This document shows positions 1-9,560 of a stretch of DNA of 33,046 bases, one piece after another. The position numbers and the translations under genes were made by a program. Location: assembly GCA_027045905.1 (NCBI GenBank), contig JALTZY010000367.1, positions 1 through 33,046 on the forward strand. Direction: 5' to 3'. Each line of letters opens with the position of its first letter. Position 1 is the first letter of the stretch. Source of the DNA: Paracoccaceae bacterium (GTDB taxonomy: Bacteria > Pseudomonadota > Alphaproteobacteria > Rhodobacterales > Rhodobacteraceae). The notes under the pieces are model-generated. The model saw only the letters and a program-made list of their open reading frames with translations. It ran no database searches and had not been told where the DNA came from.

Positions 1-416
1 GGAAATTTCCAGGTAGATCGACTGCAGGTATTGCCACTGGGTGCGCAGGGTGCAGATGATCTCGATGGATTCATAATCTGCAAATATCTCCCTCACCTCG
101 CCGATATTCGGTGCCTCCCGTGCTGGAAAACGGGAAAATTCCTCGCTGCTCAGCAAGACCGTTACATCCCGGTCCACATGTTCGGCGGCGATTTTCTCGA
201 GTGCGGCTTTGCCGCCCCCCTCGAGGTGAAAAGGGCGTGGCATGTGCTCCCAGAAAAAAACCAGTCCGTGATGGCCAGTAGTATCGGAATGCTCATAGGG
301 CAGACGTGGGTAGATCACGCCTCTGTGCGCCAGAAACTCGGAATTCAGCCAGAAGATGTTCTGCAGGCTGGTCGTCGCCGTCTTGTGGGTGCCGATATGA
401 AGGACAATTCTCGCCA
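1..416 (-). CDS. Sulfotransferase-like protein, N-terminal part; 3' end cut by window edge
   Basis: Reverse complement from 416 reads MARIVLHIGTHKTATTSLQNIFWLNSEFLAHRGVIYPRLPYEHSDTTGHHGLVFFWEHMPRPFHLEGG...; IGTHKTATTSLQ resembles the PAPS-binding loop of sulfotransferases. Open to the edge, so absent from the ORF track. Confidence 0.75.
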
Positions 417-519
417 TTTCAGTATACCTGTCGTTTTCTGACATTCATTTGCCGGGGCCGGAAATGATTGCCCGACTTTTCTTCTGGTTCTTCCGGCATA
501 TGGGAAACAGGCAAATTCC

Positions 520-2763
520 TTAATTCCTCTGGTTCGGGAGAACTCTGGATGCCAGCACTTCCAGGCAGAGCCTGCCGTATCTGTCGCTGGGCTCGAGTAC
601 AGCCTTTTCGGCCCATTCGTTCCAGGCATTGAGGAAAAGTTCGCCCCGATAGGAATGCGCCAGCCGGTGCTCGGCGATGCGACGCAGCCACAGGTCGAAC
701 CTGCCCGGATGAGCGCCATGGGCCATATGCGCTTCGAGCCCGCGCCGGGCGGTGTTGTCCCAGCCGGGCATGGCGCCGCAGATCGTGTTTGGCGGCAGGC
801 TGGCGGTGTGGGCGGGCGAAACGGCATTGTCGATGACCCGGACGTAGTCATAGACCAGCCCCCTGAAGCCGGGAGCGACCTCGCGGCCGAGGAGGTTGCC
901 TTGCGGGCCGCCAAACAGGTAGTCGTCCGCCGTGACCAGCCCGTGCGGCGGCATTTCCACCCAGAAATCGAACAGATCGTCGGCCACCGGGTTCTCGCCC
1001 TGGATGTGAAAGCGCACCGCGCCGAGCTCCACCTCGCCGATCCCGGCCGCGCGCCAGGCCTTGCGCATCCGCTCCACGCTGGAAGCCGGATCGGGCATGT
1101 CTTCGGGGCGGTAGATCATGAAGCGGGGGCGGGTGCCGTCGGGGCGCTGGTAGCGGGGGTCGCGCATGTAGGGCAGGCTGCTTTCGACAAGCGCGCGCTC
1201 GAACCCCTCGCCATAGGTCTGCTCGAGCAGGACCACGCCGGAGAGCCCGTCCCAGTTGCGCCGCCAGCTTTCATTGGCCCAGCACAGGTAGAAGGGGAAG
1301 TCGATCTCGGGCCGCTCCAGCAGGCGGTCGAGCGGGGCTTCCAGCACGCGCCTGCCGTCGAACCAGTAGTGATAGACGCAGAACGCATCTATCCCGGCAT
1401 TGCGGGCCAGCTCCGCCTGCTCGCCCATGACTTCGGTCAGGCGCAGGTCGTAAAAGCCCAGATCGGCGGGCAGGAGCGGCTGGGTGTGGCCATGGTAGAG
1501 CGGGCGCGCCGCGGTCACCGAGCGCCATTCGGTAAAGCCCTTGCCCCACCAGGCATCGTTTTCCGGGATCGGGTGAAACTGGGGCAGGTAGAAGGCGCTC
1601 ACATGGCCGGGCCGGGGCAGGGCCGGGGGCGGGGGTGCTTCGGCCAGTTCGGTGCTTTGCAGAACCCTCTGTCCGGAGGCCGTGGCCAGGAATCCCATGC
1701 AGCGCTCCAGCGCGTGGGCGGTGGTGCCATCGACCTGTCCGCTTTCCGGCTCGAAATCCTCTTCCCGCAGATGCATGGCGCGCAGCAGGCCGAGCATCAG
1801 CGGCTTGACCCAGTACATGGAGCCGGCGGGAAAGGCGAGCGAGTCATGGTCGATGTCGATCTCGACCCGCCGCAGCAGGTCGCGGGTGCGCCCACAATTC
1901 GACCCCCACCATTTCCTGCCGGTATAGTGCTGCCCGTCGGCGACCCAGAAGGCCGCGTCCGGCATCGCTTCGAAACGGTCGAGAAGCTCTTGCAGGCCCT
2001 GTTCGGGCAGGATGCCGGAAATCAGGTGGTCGCGCCAATGGTCGCCATCCTCGCGATGCGGGGATTTCTTGGTGTGGATCTTGCAGACGGCCCGGTAGCC
2101 GTCGAGCAGCCCGGCACTGAGCAGCGTCACGAAGGGCAGCATGTCGCGGCCCCTGTTCTGGAGAGGTATGACGGTGGTGCCGGGGAAGCGCGCGCGGATG
2201 GTCTCGGCCAGGGCCTCAGTCTCCTCGCCGCGATAGGTGAGGGTGACATGGAGATCATGCTCGATCTCCAGCCCGGCCAGGCGGCGCTCGAATTCAGGCC
2301 AGAGGTCAGGGTAGTAGATATGCGCGACCACCGCATATGGGGCGTGCTGACGGTCGGGATCGGCGTGCAGCCGGGGGCTGGCGGGCGCCGGCATGTCCAC
2401 GATTTCGGGCAGCTCCTTGCATGGCCGGCCCTCGTCCCTTCCGCTGGTGACGAAGTGATAGAGCGGGGAGATGCCCGCTTCGGCGATGTCGGGGTTGTAT
2501 TTCAGGTAGGCTTCGGGGCAGAAGTCCGGATTGGGCCGGTATCCGCGCGCCTCTCCGAACAGGAGATAGTGGCGCAGCGGCATCTTCCGGTAGATCGGGT
2601 GAATCGCCGGATAGGCTCCGAGGTAATAGACAGGATCGAAGAGACCGGACCTGCGGATTTCCCGCAGCATCCTCATCTCCTGCGGTCTGGGAAACAGTAC
2701 TCTCAGCAGCCTGAGAAGGCGAGTACTTCCGGTATGATTCACATTCACGCTTTCTTTGCTCAA
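520..2763 (-). CDS. Rhamnan synthesis F / WbsX-like polysaccharide biosynthesis protein
   Basis: 747 aa; RgpF-like part (VVAHIYYPDLWPEFERRL...VCKIHTKKSPHREDGDHWR) plus WbsX-type part (FYLPQFHPIPENDAWWGKGFTEW...FCVYHYWFDGRRVLE...FPFYLCWANESWRRNWDG). Confidence 0.82.
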   Translation of the reverse strand: MSKESVNVNHTGSTRLLRLLRVLFPRPQEMRMLREIRRSGLFDPVYYLGAYPAIHPIYRKMPLRHYLLFGEARGYRPNPDFCPEAYLKYNPDIAEAGISPLYHFVTSGRDEGRPCKELPEIVDMPAPASPRLHADPDRQHAPYAVVAHIYYPDLWPEFERRLAGLEIEHDLHVTLTYRGEETEALAETIRARFPGTTVIPLQNRGRDMLPFVTLLSAGLLDGYRAVCKIHTKKSPHREDGDHWRDHLISGILPEQGLQELLDRFEAMPDAAFWVADGQHYTGRKWWGSNCGRTRDLLRRVEIDIDHDSLAFPAGSMYWVKPLMLGLLRAMHLREEDFEPESGQVDGTTAHALERCMGFLATASGQRVLQSTELAEAPPPPALPRPGHVSAFYLPQFHPIPENDAWWGKGFTEWRSVTAARPLYHGHTQPLLPADLGFYDLRLTEVMGEQAELARNAGIDAFCVYHYWFDGRRVLEAPLDRLLERPEIDFPFYLCWANESWRRNWDGLSGVVLLEQTYGEGFERALVESSLPYMRDPRYQRPDGTRPRFMIYRPEDMPDPASSVERMRKAWRAAGIGEVELGAVRFHIQGENPVADDLFDFWVEMPPHGLVTADDYLFGGPQGNLLGREVAPGFRGLVYDYVRVIDNAVSPAHTASLPPNTICGAMPGWDNTARRGLEAHMAHGAHPGRFDLWLRRIAEHRLAHSYRGELFLNAWNEWAEKAVLEPSDRYGRLCLEVLASRVLPNQRN

Positions 2764-2916
2764 TTCACTTCTCGGGGATGCCGCATCCTGAAGCGCTTCG
2801 ACCTGGACCCGAGGCAGGTTTGTGCCAAGGCGCGGCGAGACCCTTCAATGTTTCGCGCGCATCGCAGAATACCGATTCGGGTTTTGCGAAACGCTCAGAC
2901 CAAGAGGTAGGACATA

Positions 2917-2933
2917 TTGCACCCCGGGTGCAA
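2917..2933. repeat. Perfect inverted repeat TTGCACCC-C-GGGTGCAA
   Basis: 8-bp arms around one centre base, in the gap between kpsM (ends 2957) and the RgpF/WbsX gene (starts 2763). Confidence 0.6.
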
Positions 2934-2956
2934 CTGGAGCGGAGGGCGGTCGGCAT

Positions 2957-3748
2957 TCAGGTGCCTTCGTCCAGCAGGTAGCTGTGATAACGCTTGAGCA
3001 GGACGAGCCCGAGGGCAGCCAGGGAAAAGGCGATGAGATATACGTAGAGTTCCGAAACATACGGGCCCTCATAGGTGGAGAAGATACCGGTCCGGATCCG
3101 CATGATGACGTGGGTCAGGGGATTGAGAAGCAGGTAATCGCGCATTTCTTCGGGCAGATCGTCAACCAGAAACAGCACCCCCGAAACGATAAACAACGGC
3201 CGGTTGATGACCGCCCAGACAAATTGCCAGATGGGGAACATTCCCATAAGCAGCGTATTTATCAACCCCACGCCGATACCCATTGCGATCGCCATCAGGA
3301 AGCCCCGGGCAAGCCTCGGATAGTCGATCATCAGCCTGAGATCGTCCAGAAATACGATTCCGCTGATGATGATCCCGAAAACGATCAGATGCGTGAGAAT
3401 CGCCAGGATGATCCGGCTGATGATTGCATCCATGTAGGTGACGTTCGGATAAGTCAGGAAGGGGCGCGAATACTTGAGCGAGGTGCCCACCTTGACCACG
3501 ATATCCTGATACATGGCCAGCGGCAGGAAGCCGGTGGCGAAAAACAGCGCGAAGCTCTCGCCCAGCGGGGGGGAGGAGACCAGGAAGCTGAAGACGAAGG
3601 AAAAGATGCTGATCCCGGCCACGGGCTCCAGAATCGCCCAGATATAGCCCCCCGGGGAGCGTCCGTAGGTCGATGCCATCTCCCGGAGCAACAGGGCCAG
3701 GATGACCCGGCCCGAGGCGAAAGGGATCTTGTGCGCGGCGCGGGGCAT
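2957..3748 (-). CDS. kpsM: Capsule polysaccharide ABC transporter permease (KpsM-like)
   Basis: 263 aa, several hydrophobic segments, ABC-2 type permease pattern (LALLLREMASTYGRSPGGYIWAILEPVAGI); next to KpsE- and KpsT-like genes. Confidence 0.82.
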   Translation of the reverse strand: MPRAAHKIPFASGRVILALLLREMASTYGRSPGGYIWAILEPVAGISIFSFVFSFLVSSPPLGESFALFFATGFLPLAMYQDIVVKVGTSLKYSRPFLTYPNVTYMDAIISRIILAILTHLIVFGIIISGIVFLDDLRLMIDYPRLARGFLMAIAMGIGVGLINTLLMGMFPIWQFVWAVINRPLFIVSGVLFLVDDLPEEMRDYLLLNPLTHVIMRIRTGIFSTYEGPYVSELYVYLIAFSLAALGLVLLKRYHSYLLDEGT

Positions 3749-3840
3749 TCCTGCGGGTTCCTGTCGTTCAGCGTATTGTATGGCCCAGCCGGGGAGTGCG
3801 GGTATGGGCCCGGCGTCAGTCTAGGAGATAAGCCCTTGTA

Positions 3841-5088
3841 TTGCGAGCCACAAAATCCCACAATTGCACAAGGACAGCCAGACGCAGAAGACATCGGAGA
3901 AAACCCATCGCTACCGCCCCCGCCCGGAATGCACCGAAGAAAGCCCCCGGGCCTGCTGCGCCCCAGCCGGCGCGCAAGGCTTCGTTGCGGCCGCGTCACC
4001 GCAGGATCCTGATCAGCTTCGTGGTCTTCGTGGTGCTGCCACTGGCGGCGACGGTATATTACCTCTTCTACATTGCCAGCGATCAATACGCCTCGCGGAT
4101 CGGATTTTCGGTTCGCTCCGAGGATCTGACCTCGCCAGCGAGCCTCTTGGGCAGCCTGAGCAGCATATCGGGCTCGAGTTCCTCGGATACCGACATTCTC
4201 TATGAATTCATCCAGGGCCAGACCATGGTCGAGCGGATGAACGAGCGGCTCGACCTGGCCGAGATCTTCTCGCGCCCGGAATACGACCCGATCTTCGCCT
4301 ATGATCCATCCGGTACGATTGAGGATCTGGCCGATTACTGGCGGCGCATGGTCAAGGTCGGCCATGCCTCCAGTTCCGGCCTGCTGGAGGTCGAAGTTCG
4401 CGCCTTTCGCCCGGAGGATGCGCGGGATATTGCCAAGGGGATCATCGAGGAATCTACCAGGATGATCAACGAATTGTCCGATATCGCCCGGGCTGATGCC
4501 ACGCGCTCGGCAATCGAGGACGTGAACCTCGCCCTGGAGCGGCTCAAGGTGGCGCGCGAAAATCTGACCCGGTTTCGTTCGAAAACCCGGATCATCGACC
4601 CCATCGCCGACCTGCAGAGCCAGATGGGCCTGCTGGGCTCGCTCGAGGCACAGCTGGCCGAGGCCCAGATCAGCCTGAACCTTCTGCGCAGGAATTCCAG
4701 TGAAAGCGACCCTCGAATAGAACAGGCACAGCGCCGGATAAAGGTCATTCGCGAACTGATCGAGCAGGAGCGGGCCAAGTTTTCGAGCGGTTCCGGTGCG
4801 GGGGGTGATGGTGAGGACTATTCTACCCTGGTTGCCGAATACGAGCGCCTCAGCGTCGAGGTGGAATATGCCCAGGAAGCCTACCTTGCCGCACAGGCGG
4901 CGCTGGACGCGGCCCGGGCCGAGGCCCAGCGTCAGAGCCGCTATCTGGCGATCTTCACCGCTCCGAGCCTGCCTCAGAGTGCCCGCTATCCCCAGCGCGT
5001 CCTGCTATCGGTGGTTGCGGGGATATTCCTGCTGCTGGGATGGAGCATTTCGGTTCTGATCTATTATTCGATCCGGGACCGGCGCTGA
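3841..5088 (+). CDS. kpsE: Capsule export inner-membrane protein, KpsE/BexC-like
   Basis: N-terminal TM (ILISFVVFVVLPLAATVYYLFYIASDQYASRIGFSVRSED), coiled-coil middle, C-terminal TM; directly upstream of the KpsT-like ATPase. Exact start uncertain (TTG). Confidence 0.75.
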   Translation: MRATKSHNCTRTARRRRHRRKPIATAPARNAPKKAPGPAAPQPARKASLRPRHRRILISFVVFVVLPLAATVYYLFYIASDQYASRIGFSVRSEDLTSPASLLGSLSSISGSSSSDTDILYEFIQGQTMVERMNERLDLAEIFSRPEYDPIFAYDPSGTIEDLADYWRRMVKVGHASSSGLLEVEVRAFRPEDARDIAKGIIEESTRMINELSDIARADATRSAIEDVNLALERLKVARENLTRFRSKTRIIDPIADLQSQMGLLGSLEAQLAEAQISLNLLRRNSSESDPRIEQAQRRIKVIRELIEQERAKFSSGSGAGGDGEDYSTLVAEYERLSVEVEYAQEAYLAAQAALDAARAEAQRQSRYLAIFTAPSLPQSARYPQRVLLSVVAGIFLLLGWSISVLIYYSIRDRR

Positions 5089-5103
5089 GGAGGCGCGTGG
5101 CAC

Positions 5104-5781
5104 ATGATCGAGCTGCGCAATCTCTCCAAGTCCTACCGCACCCGGTTTGGCCGCAAGGTTGTGGCACGCGACATCAATTTCACCTTTCCCACCGGTGAAA
5201 GCGTTGCCCTGATCGGTGGTAACGGGGCCGGGAAATCGACCATGTTGAAGATGATTGCGGGGACCCTTAGGCCGGATCACGGCGAGGTGATTTCCGATGG
5301 CACCATTTCCTGGCCGGTCGGTTTTGCCGGCAGTTTTCACGGGGATCTGACCGGCGCGCAGAATGTCAAGTTCTGCGCCCGCATCTATGGGGTGGATACG
5401 GAGGAGATGCTGGACTTCACCAAGAGTTTTTCGGAACTGGGCGCTCATTTCCACCTGCCGGTACGTACCTATTCTTCCGGGATGAAGTCACGCCTGGCTT
5501 TTGCCATGTCCATGGCGATTCCGTTCGATACCTATCTGGTGGACGAGGTAACGGCGGTGGGTGACGCCTCGTTTCGCAAAAAGAGCGAGGAAATTCTCAT
5601 GGAGCGGTTGCAGCATTCCGGCGCTATCGTGGTTTCTCATTCGATGGAGCAGCTTGCGCGGCTCTGCACCTCCGGCGTGGTTTTGTCCAATGGCTGGCTG
5701 TTCCACTATCCTCAGGTGGAAAAGGCTATCGAACATCACCGCTACAACATGCAGGGAAAGCGTCCGCCCTGGCTGGCCTGA
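5104..5781 (+). CDS. kpsT: Capsule polysaccharide ABC transporter ATP-binding protein (KpsT-like)
   Basis: Walker A GGNGAGKST, signature YSSGMKSRLAFAMSMAIPFDTYLVDEVTAVGD. Confidence 0.9.
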   Translation: MIELRNLSKSYRTRFGRKVVARDINFTFPTGESVALIGGNGAGKSTMLKMIAGTLRPDHGEVISDGTISWPVGFAGSFHGDLTGAQNVKFCARIYGVDTEEMLDFTKSFSELGAHFHLPVRTYSSGMKSRLAFAMSMAIPFDTYLVDEVTAVGDASFRKKSEEILMERLQHSGAIVVSHSMEQLARLCTSGVVLSNGWLFHYPQVEKAIEHHRYNMQGKRPPWLA

Positions 5782-5797
5782 GGGGTAGGGGGATCTG

Positions 5798-6616
5798 TCA
5801 GCCCGGCCGGTGCAGTTCCCGCAGGGCATCGCGTACGATCACCCGGCTCGATTGCAGAAACAGCCCCGCCATGATCACTGCCACGGCGAGGTCGGGCCAG
5901 TTGCTGCCGGTCCAACCCACCAGCAGCGCGGCCAGCACCACCGCCGCATTGCCGAGCGCATCGTTGCGCGAAAACAGCCAGACCGCGCGCATATTGGCAT
6001 CGCCCGCCCGGTGCGGGATCAGCACCAGCGCCGCGGCGACGTTGACAAGCAGGGCGAGCATGGCGACGGCGCCCATCGCTCCGGCCTCCACCGCGCGTTC
6101 GGCGCCCAGCTTCAGAAGGGTGTCGGCCAGCACACCCAGCCCCATCGCGCCCAGAAAGATTCCCTGCACCAGCGCCGAGCGCGCCCGCCAGACGAGACTC
6201 CAGCCGATCGCCAGCAGGCCGAGAAAGGTGATCAGCCCGTCGCCGATGAAGTCCAGCGCATCGGCCTTCAGCCCCTGCGAGCCGGTGAGGAAGCCGGCGG
6301 CCATCTCGATCACGCCGAAGCCGGCATTGAGTGCGATGACGATCCAGAGCGCCCGGCGATATCCGGCGCCCAGATGCGCCGGCGGGCTGGCCACCCGGTC
6401 GCCGGTGATCTCGTCGAGCCCGTATCCCAGCGCTGCGATCGCCGCTTCCAGATCGCCCTTGCGCTTGTCTTTCTCCGGCAGCGAGATCCTGAGAGTTTGC
6501 GAGGCGGTCGAAATCTCGATTTCCTCCACTCCCGCGCTCCTGGCCGCCTTTTCGATCTTGGCGGCGCAGGAGGGGCAGTCCATGCCGGTGATGCGGTATT
6601 CAAGCGGCTCGGTCAT
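5798..6616 (-). CDS. Cation transporter: N-terminal HMA domain fused to CDF-type membrane domain
   Basis: YRITGMDCPSCAAKIEKAA (HMA CxxC), then TM segments with KADALDFIGD and FSRNDALGN. Confidence 0.82.
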   Translation of the reverse strand: MTEPLEYRITGMDCPSCAAKIEKAARSAGVEEIEISTASQTLRISLPEKDKRKGDLEAAIAALGYGLDEITGDRVASPPAHLGAGYRRALWIVIALNAGFGVIEMAAGFLTGSQGLKADALDFIGDGLITFLGLLAIGWSLVWRARSALVQGIFLGAMGLGVLADTLLKLGAERAVEAGAMGAVAMLALLVNVAAALVLIPHRAGDANMRAVWLFSRNDALGNAAVVLAALLVGWTGSNWPDLAVAVIMAGLFLQSSRVIVRDALRELHRPG

Positions 6617-6689
6617 CTCTTGGAACTTTCGGTTTTCGGGCCGGAAAATTTACAATATTCGCTCTTTCCGGAGGGCAAAAGTGCAAATT

Positions 6690-7826
6690 TCAGCGAATCT
6701 GCGGTGGCGGGAGAGTCGCTTCCTTGTAGGGCGTCCAGTCCTTGATCTCCGGGTAGTATTTGCGCCGCCAGGCGCGTACGCGCGGGTTCATGATCCGGCG
6801 CCAGACCGGCGGCACCATCGCCGCCATGGTCATCAGCGGATAGCCCCGCGGCAGCAGCGGGGCGGTGTCGGCGTCATAGGTCTGCAGCAGCGGAAACCGG
6901 CGCGCGGGCTTGTAATGGTGGTCGCTGTGGCGTTGCAGATTGATGAATTGCCAGTTGGTCGCCATATGATCGGAGTTCCAGCTGTGATGCGGCTTCACGG
7001 GCTCATATCTGCCGTCGCCCAGGTACTTTCGGGTCAGCCCGTAATGCTCGACATAATTGGTCAGCTCCAGCTGCCATATGGCGACAAGTGCCTGAAATAC
7101 GAAGAAACCCACCCCGGCCCAGCCACTGATCAGGTAGGCGGCGAGCAAGGCGATGGCCTGCAGCAGGCCGTAGAGCCAGAAGGGGTTTCGCAGGCTGGTC
7201 ACCGGCAGCGACCGGCGCGCCAGCATCGCCTTTTCCGCCTGCCAGGCCGAGCGTGGCACTTCGTGGAGGACGCGGGCGAAATAGCGGTGAAAGCCCTCGT
7301 TGTAGCGCGCCGTGACCGCATCGCGGCTGGTGCCGACCCAGGGGTGATGCACCAGCAGGTGCTCGGTGCGGAAATGGCTGTAGAGGACGGTGGCCAGCAG
7401 CAGATCGGCGAGCCAGCGCTCGAGCCGGTTCGGCTGGTGCATGAGCTCGTGGGCATAGACGATTCCGACCGAGCCGGAGACCACGCCGACGCCGAACATC
7501 AGGGCGAATTTCTCCCATGTTGCCAGAGTGTCGGTATGGGTGACGAAGTAGAGCGCGCCATAGATCAGCGCCACCTGCACCGGCAGCCAGATGAGGGTGA
7601 TGAAGCGGTACCAGAACAGCTCTTCCTCCGGCGTGTCCGGGTCGGCATTCTCGGTGTTGCGGCCCAGGATCGCATCCAGGAGCGAGGTCATCCACCAGGC
7701 GGCGGCGGGAGGGAGCAGCAGCGCCCAGCCCCCATATCTGGCGGCAACCACCACCAGTGGCACGAGCGATAAGGAGATCCAGAACGGGAGCGCGTTTCTC
7801 AGGCGGACGGTTGCAGAGCCGGGCAT
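6690..7826 (-). CDS. alkB: Alkane 1-monooxygenase (AlkB family)
   Basis: AlkB-type histidine boxes HELMHQ, EHLLVHHPWVGT, LQRHSDHHYKPARRFPLLQ; also NYVEHYGL. Confidence 0.9.
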   Translation of the reverse strand: MPGSATVRLRNALPFWISLSLVPLVVVAARYGGWALLLPPAAAWWMTSLLDAILGRNTENADPDTPEEELFWYRFITLIWLPVQVALIYGALYFVTHTDTLATWEKFALMFGVGVVSGSVGIVYAHELMHQPNRLERWLADLLLATVLYSHFRTEHLLVHHPWVGTSRDAVTARYNEGFHRYFARVLHEVPRSAWQAEKAMLARRSLPVTSLRNPFWLYGLLQAIALLAAYLISGWAGVGFFVFQALVAIWQLELTNYVEHYGLTRKYLGDGRYEPVKPHHSWNSDHMATNWQFINLQRHSDHHYKPARRFPLLQTYDADTAPLLPRGYPLMTMAAMVPPVWRRIMNPRVRAWRRKYYPEIKDWTPYKEATLPPPQIR

Positions 7827-7865
7827 GGTTTTTCCCTCGCATGAGCGCGCCTCTCGGGCACAAGG

Positions 7866-8930
7866 CTACAGTGGCGCAGGATTCGAAGCAATGGCCGCTG
7901 CGGCCAGTTTGTATGCCTTGCGCATCACGCTTGGCAGATCGGTGGGGCGAAACTCGGGTACTGGCATGAAAAAGCCGTGATCGGGGGTGGTGCCGATCGG
8001 TACAGTAGCAATGCTCACGCTTAGAATCAGGTGAAAATGTGTGAAGGTGTGGCGGACCTGCTCGTCAAGCGCCCGCCAGTCGGCGCGGATCGGCGGCGGG
8101 CTGTCGGCAGACGTCTTTTCCCACGCACCGCCGGGCCAGCCGAGCATTCCGCCCAGAAGTCCTTTGGCCGGGCGGCGCTCCATGAGCCAGGCGCCATCGG
8201 CGCGGCGAGCGATCCAGACCCGTCCGTGGCGGATGGGTTTTGCGGGCCTGGGCGCGCGCCGGGGCAGCGTTTCCTGGATGCCTCGTGCATGGGCCTTGCA
8301 GGCGCTGCGCCAGGGGCAGGCGGGACAATCGGGCCGCGCCGGTGTGCAGATGGTGGCGCCCAGATCCATCACTGCCTGGGCATAGTCGCCGGGGCGTGTG
8401 CGGGGGGTCAGGCGCGCCGCATGCGCGCGCAGGGCGGGCTTGGCGGCGGGCAGAGGTTCCTCGACACAGAACAGGCGCGCCATCACCCGCTCCACATTGC
8501 CGTCCACCACCGTTTCCGGCTGGCCGAAGGCAATGGCGGCGATTGCTGCGGCGGTATAGGGGCCGATGCCGGGAAGCTTCAGCAAGTCATTGTGTTCGCT
8601 TGGAAATACACCACCAAGTTCCGCCGAGACCATGCGCGCGCATTTGACCAGATTGCGGGCGCGGGCGTAATAACCGAGCCCGGCCCATTCGGCCAGTACA
8701 TCGGCTTCGGGCGCGCGGGCAAGGGCATGGACATCCGGCCAACGGGCGATGAAGCGGTGAAAGTAGTCACGTACCACTGCCACCCCGGTTTGCTGGAGCA
8801 TGATTTCGGAGAGCCAGACCCGGTAGGGATCGGCCCGCGCCCCGCTCAGCGGCGGCACCCGCCAGGGCAGGTCCCGGGCGTACCGGTCATACCAGTCCAG
8901 CAACCTTCCGGCAGGGGGCAGATCTGACAA
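7866..8930 (-). CDS. mutY: A/G-specific adenine glycosylase
   Basis: WLSEIMLQQTGVAVVRDYF...LPGIGPYTAAAIAAIAF...VDGNVERV; C-x6-C-x2-C-x5-C (CTPARPDCPACPWRSAC). The track ORF extends to 9098 but its 5' part overlaps the divergent DUF721 gene; start set near 8930 (possible TTG), uncertain. Confidence 0.88.
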   Translation of the reverse strand: MSDLPPAGRLLDWYDRYARDLPWRVPPLSGARADPYRVWLSEIMLQQTGVAVVRDYFHRFIARWPDVHALARAPEADVLAEWAGLGYYARARNLVKCARMVSAELGGVFPSEHNDLLKLPGIGPYTAAAIAAIAFGQPETVVDGNVERVMARLFCVEEPLPAAKPALRAHAARLTPRTRPGDYAQAVMDLGATICTPARPDCPACPWRSACKAHARGIQETLPRRAPRPAKPIRHGRVWIARRADGAWLMERRPAKGLLGGMLGWPGGAWEKTSADSPPPIRADWRALDEQVRHTFTHFHLILSVSIATVPIGTTPDHGFFMPVPEFRPTDLPSVMRKAYKLAAAAIASNPAPL

Positions 8931-9001
8931 GTTCGTTATCCCTTCTCGCTTTGGGCTGGCATGTGGGCGCCTTTGCCGTAAGATAGCGCCATGTCGAGGA
9001 C

Positions 9002-9535
9002 ATGCCAGAGATGAAACCGCAATATCTGAGAGAACGGGGCCGGGGCTTTGCCCGTGCGGGCAGGCTGGTCGAGGCCCGGGTGCGCGAGGCCGGGGCATCG
9101 CGCGGCTTTGCCGTGACCCGGCTGCTTACGCACTGGGCCGAGATTGCCGGGCAGGAGATCGCCGCCATGGCACGCCCGGTTGAGGTCTCGTATGGCCGCA
9201 GCGGCATGGGGGCGACGCTTACGCTGCTCACCACCGGCGCGCATGCGCCGATCATGGAAATGCATAAGGAGTGGCTGCGCGAGCGGGTAAACGCGGCCTA
9301 TGGTTATGCGGCCATATCCCGCATCCGCATCACCCAGACCGCGCCGACGGGCTTTGCCGAAGGGCGGGCCGATTTCGCCCCTGCGCCGATGAAGCCGACG
9401 AAAAGGCAGCCGCGCCAGCCGGTCGGAGAACGGCGCGCGCGTGCAGCGCAGGTAGTCGAGGGGGTCGAGAACGAGGCCCTGAAGGCCGCTTTGGAGACGC
9501 TTGGGGCGAATATTCTCGCCCGCCGGAATTCTTGA
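9002..9535 (+). CDS. DUF721/DciA-family protein
   Basis: 177 aa; small basic protein with LLTHWAEIAGQEIAAMARPVEVSYGRSGMGATLTLLTTGAHAPIMEMHKEWLRERVNAAYGY; located between mutY and dsbA-like genes as is common in Rhodobacterales. Confidence 0.75.
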   Translation: MPEMKPQYLRERGRGFARAGRLVEARVREAGASRGFAVTRLLTHWAEIAGQEIAAMARPVEVSYGRSGMGATLTLLTTGAHAPIMEMHKEWLRERVNAAYGYAAISRIRITQTAPTGFAEGRADFAPAPMKPTKRQPRQPVGERRARAAQVVEGVENEALKAALETLGANILARRNS

Positions 9536-9560
9536 GGGACAAACCGAAAAGGTAACACGG

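Noticed and set aside
655-2910. 751-aa + strand ORF opposite the RgpF/WbsX gene
   Set aside because: Antisense shadow ORF; the minus-strand product has clear RgpF and WbsX motifs.
5871-7772. 633-aa + strand ORF over the HMA-CDF and alkB genes
   Set aside because: Spans two well-supported minus-strand genes; Ala/Ser/Arg-rich translation typical of an antisense frame.
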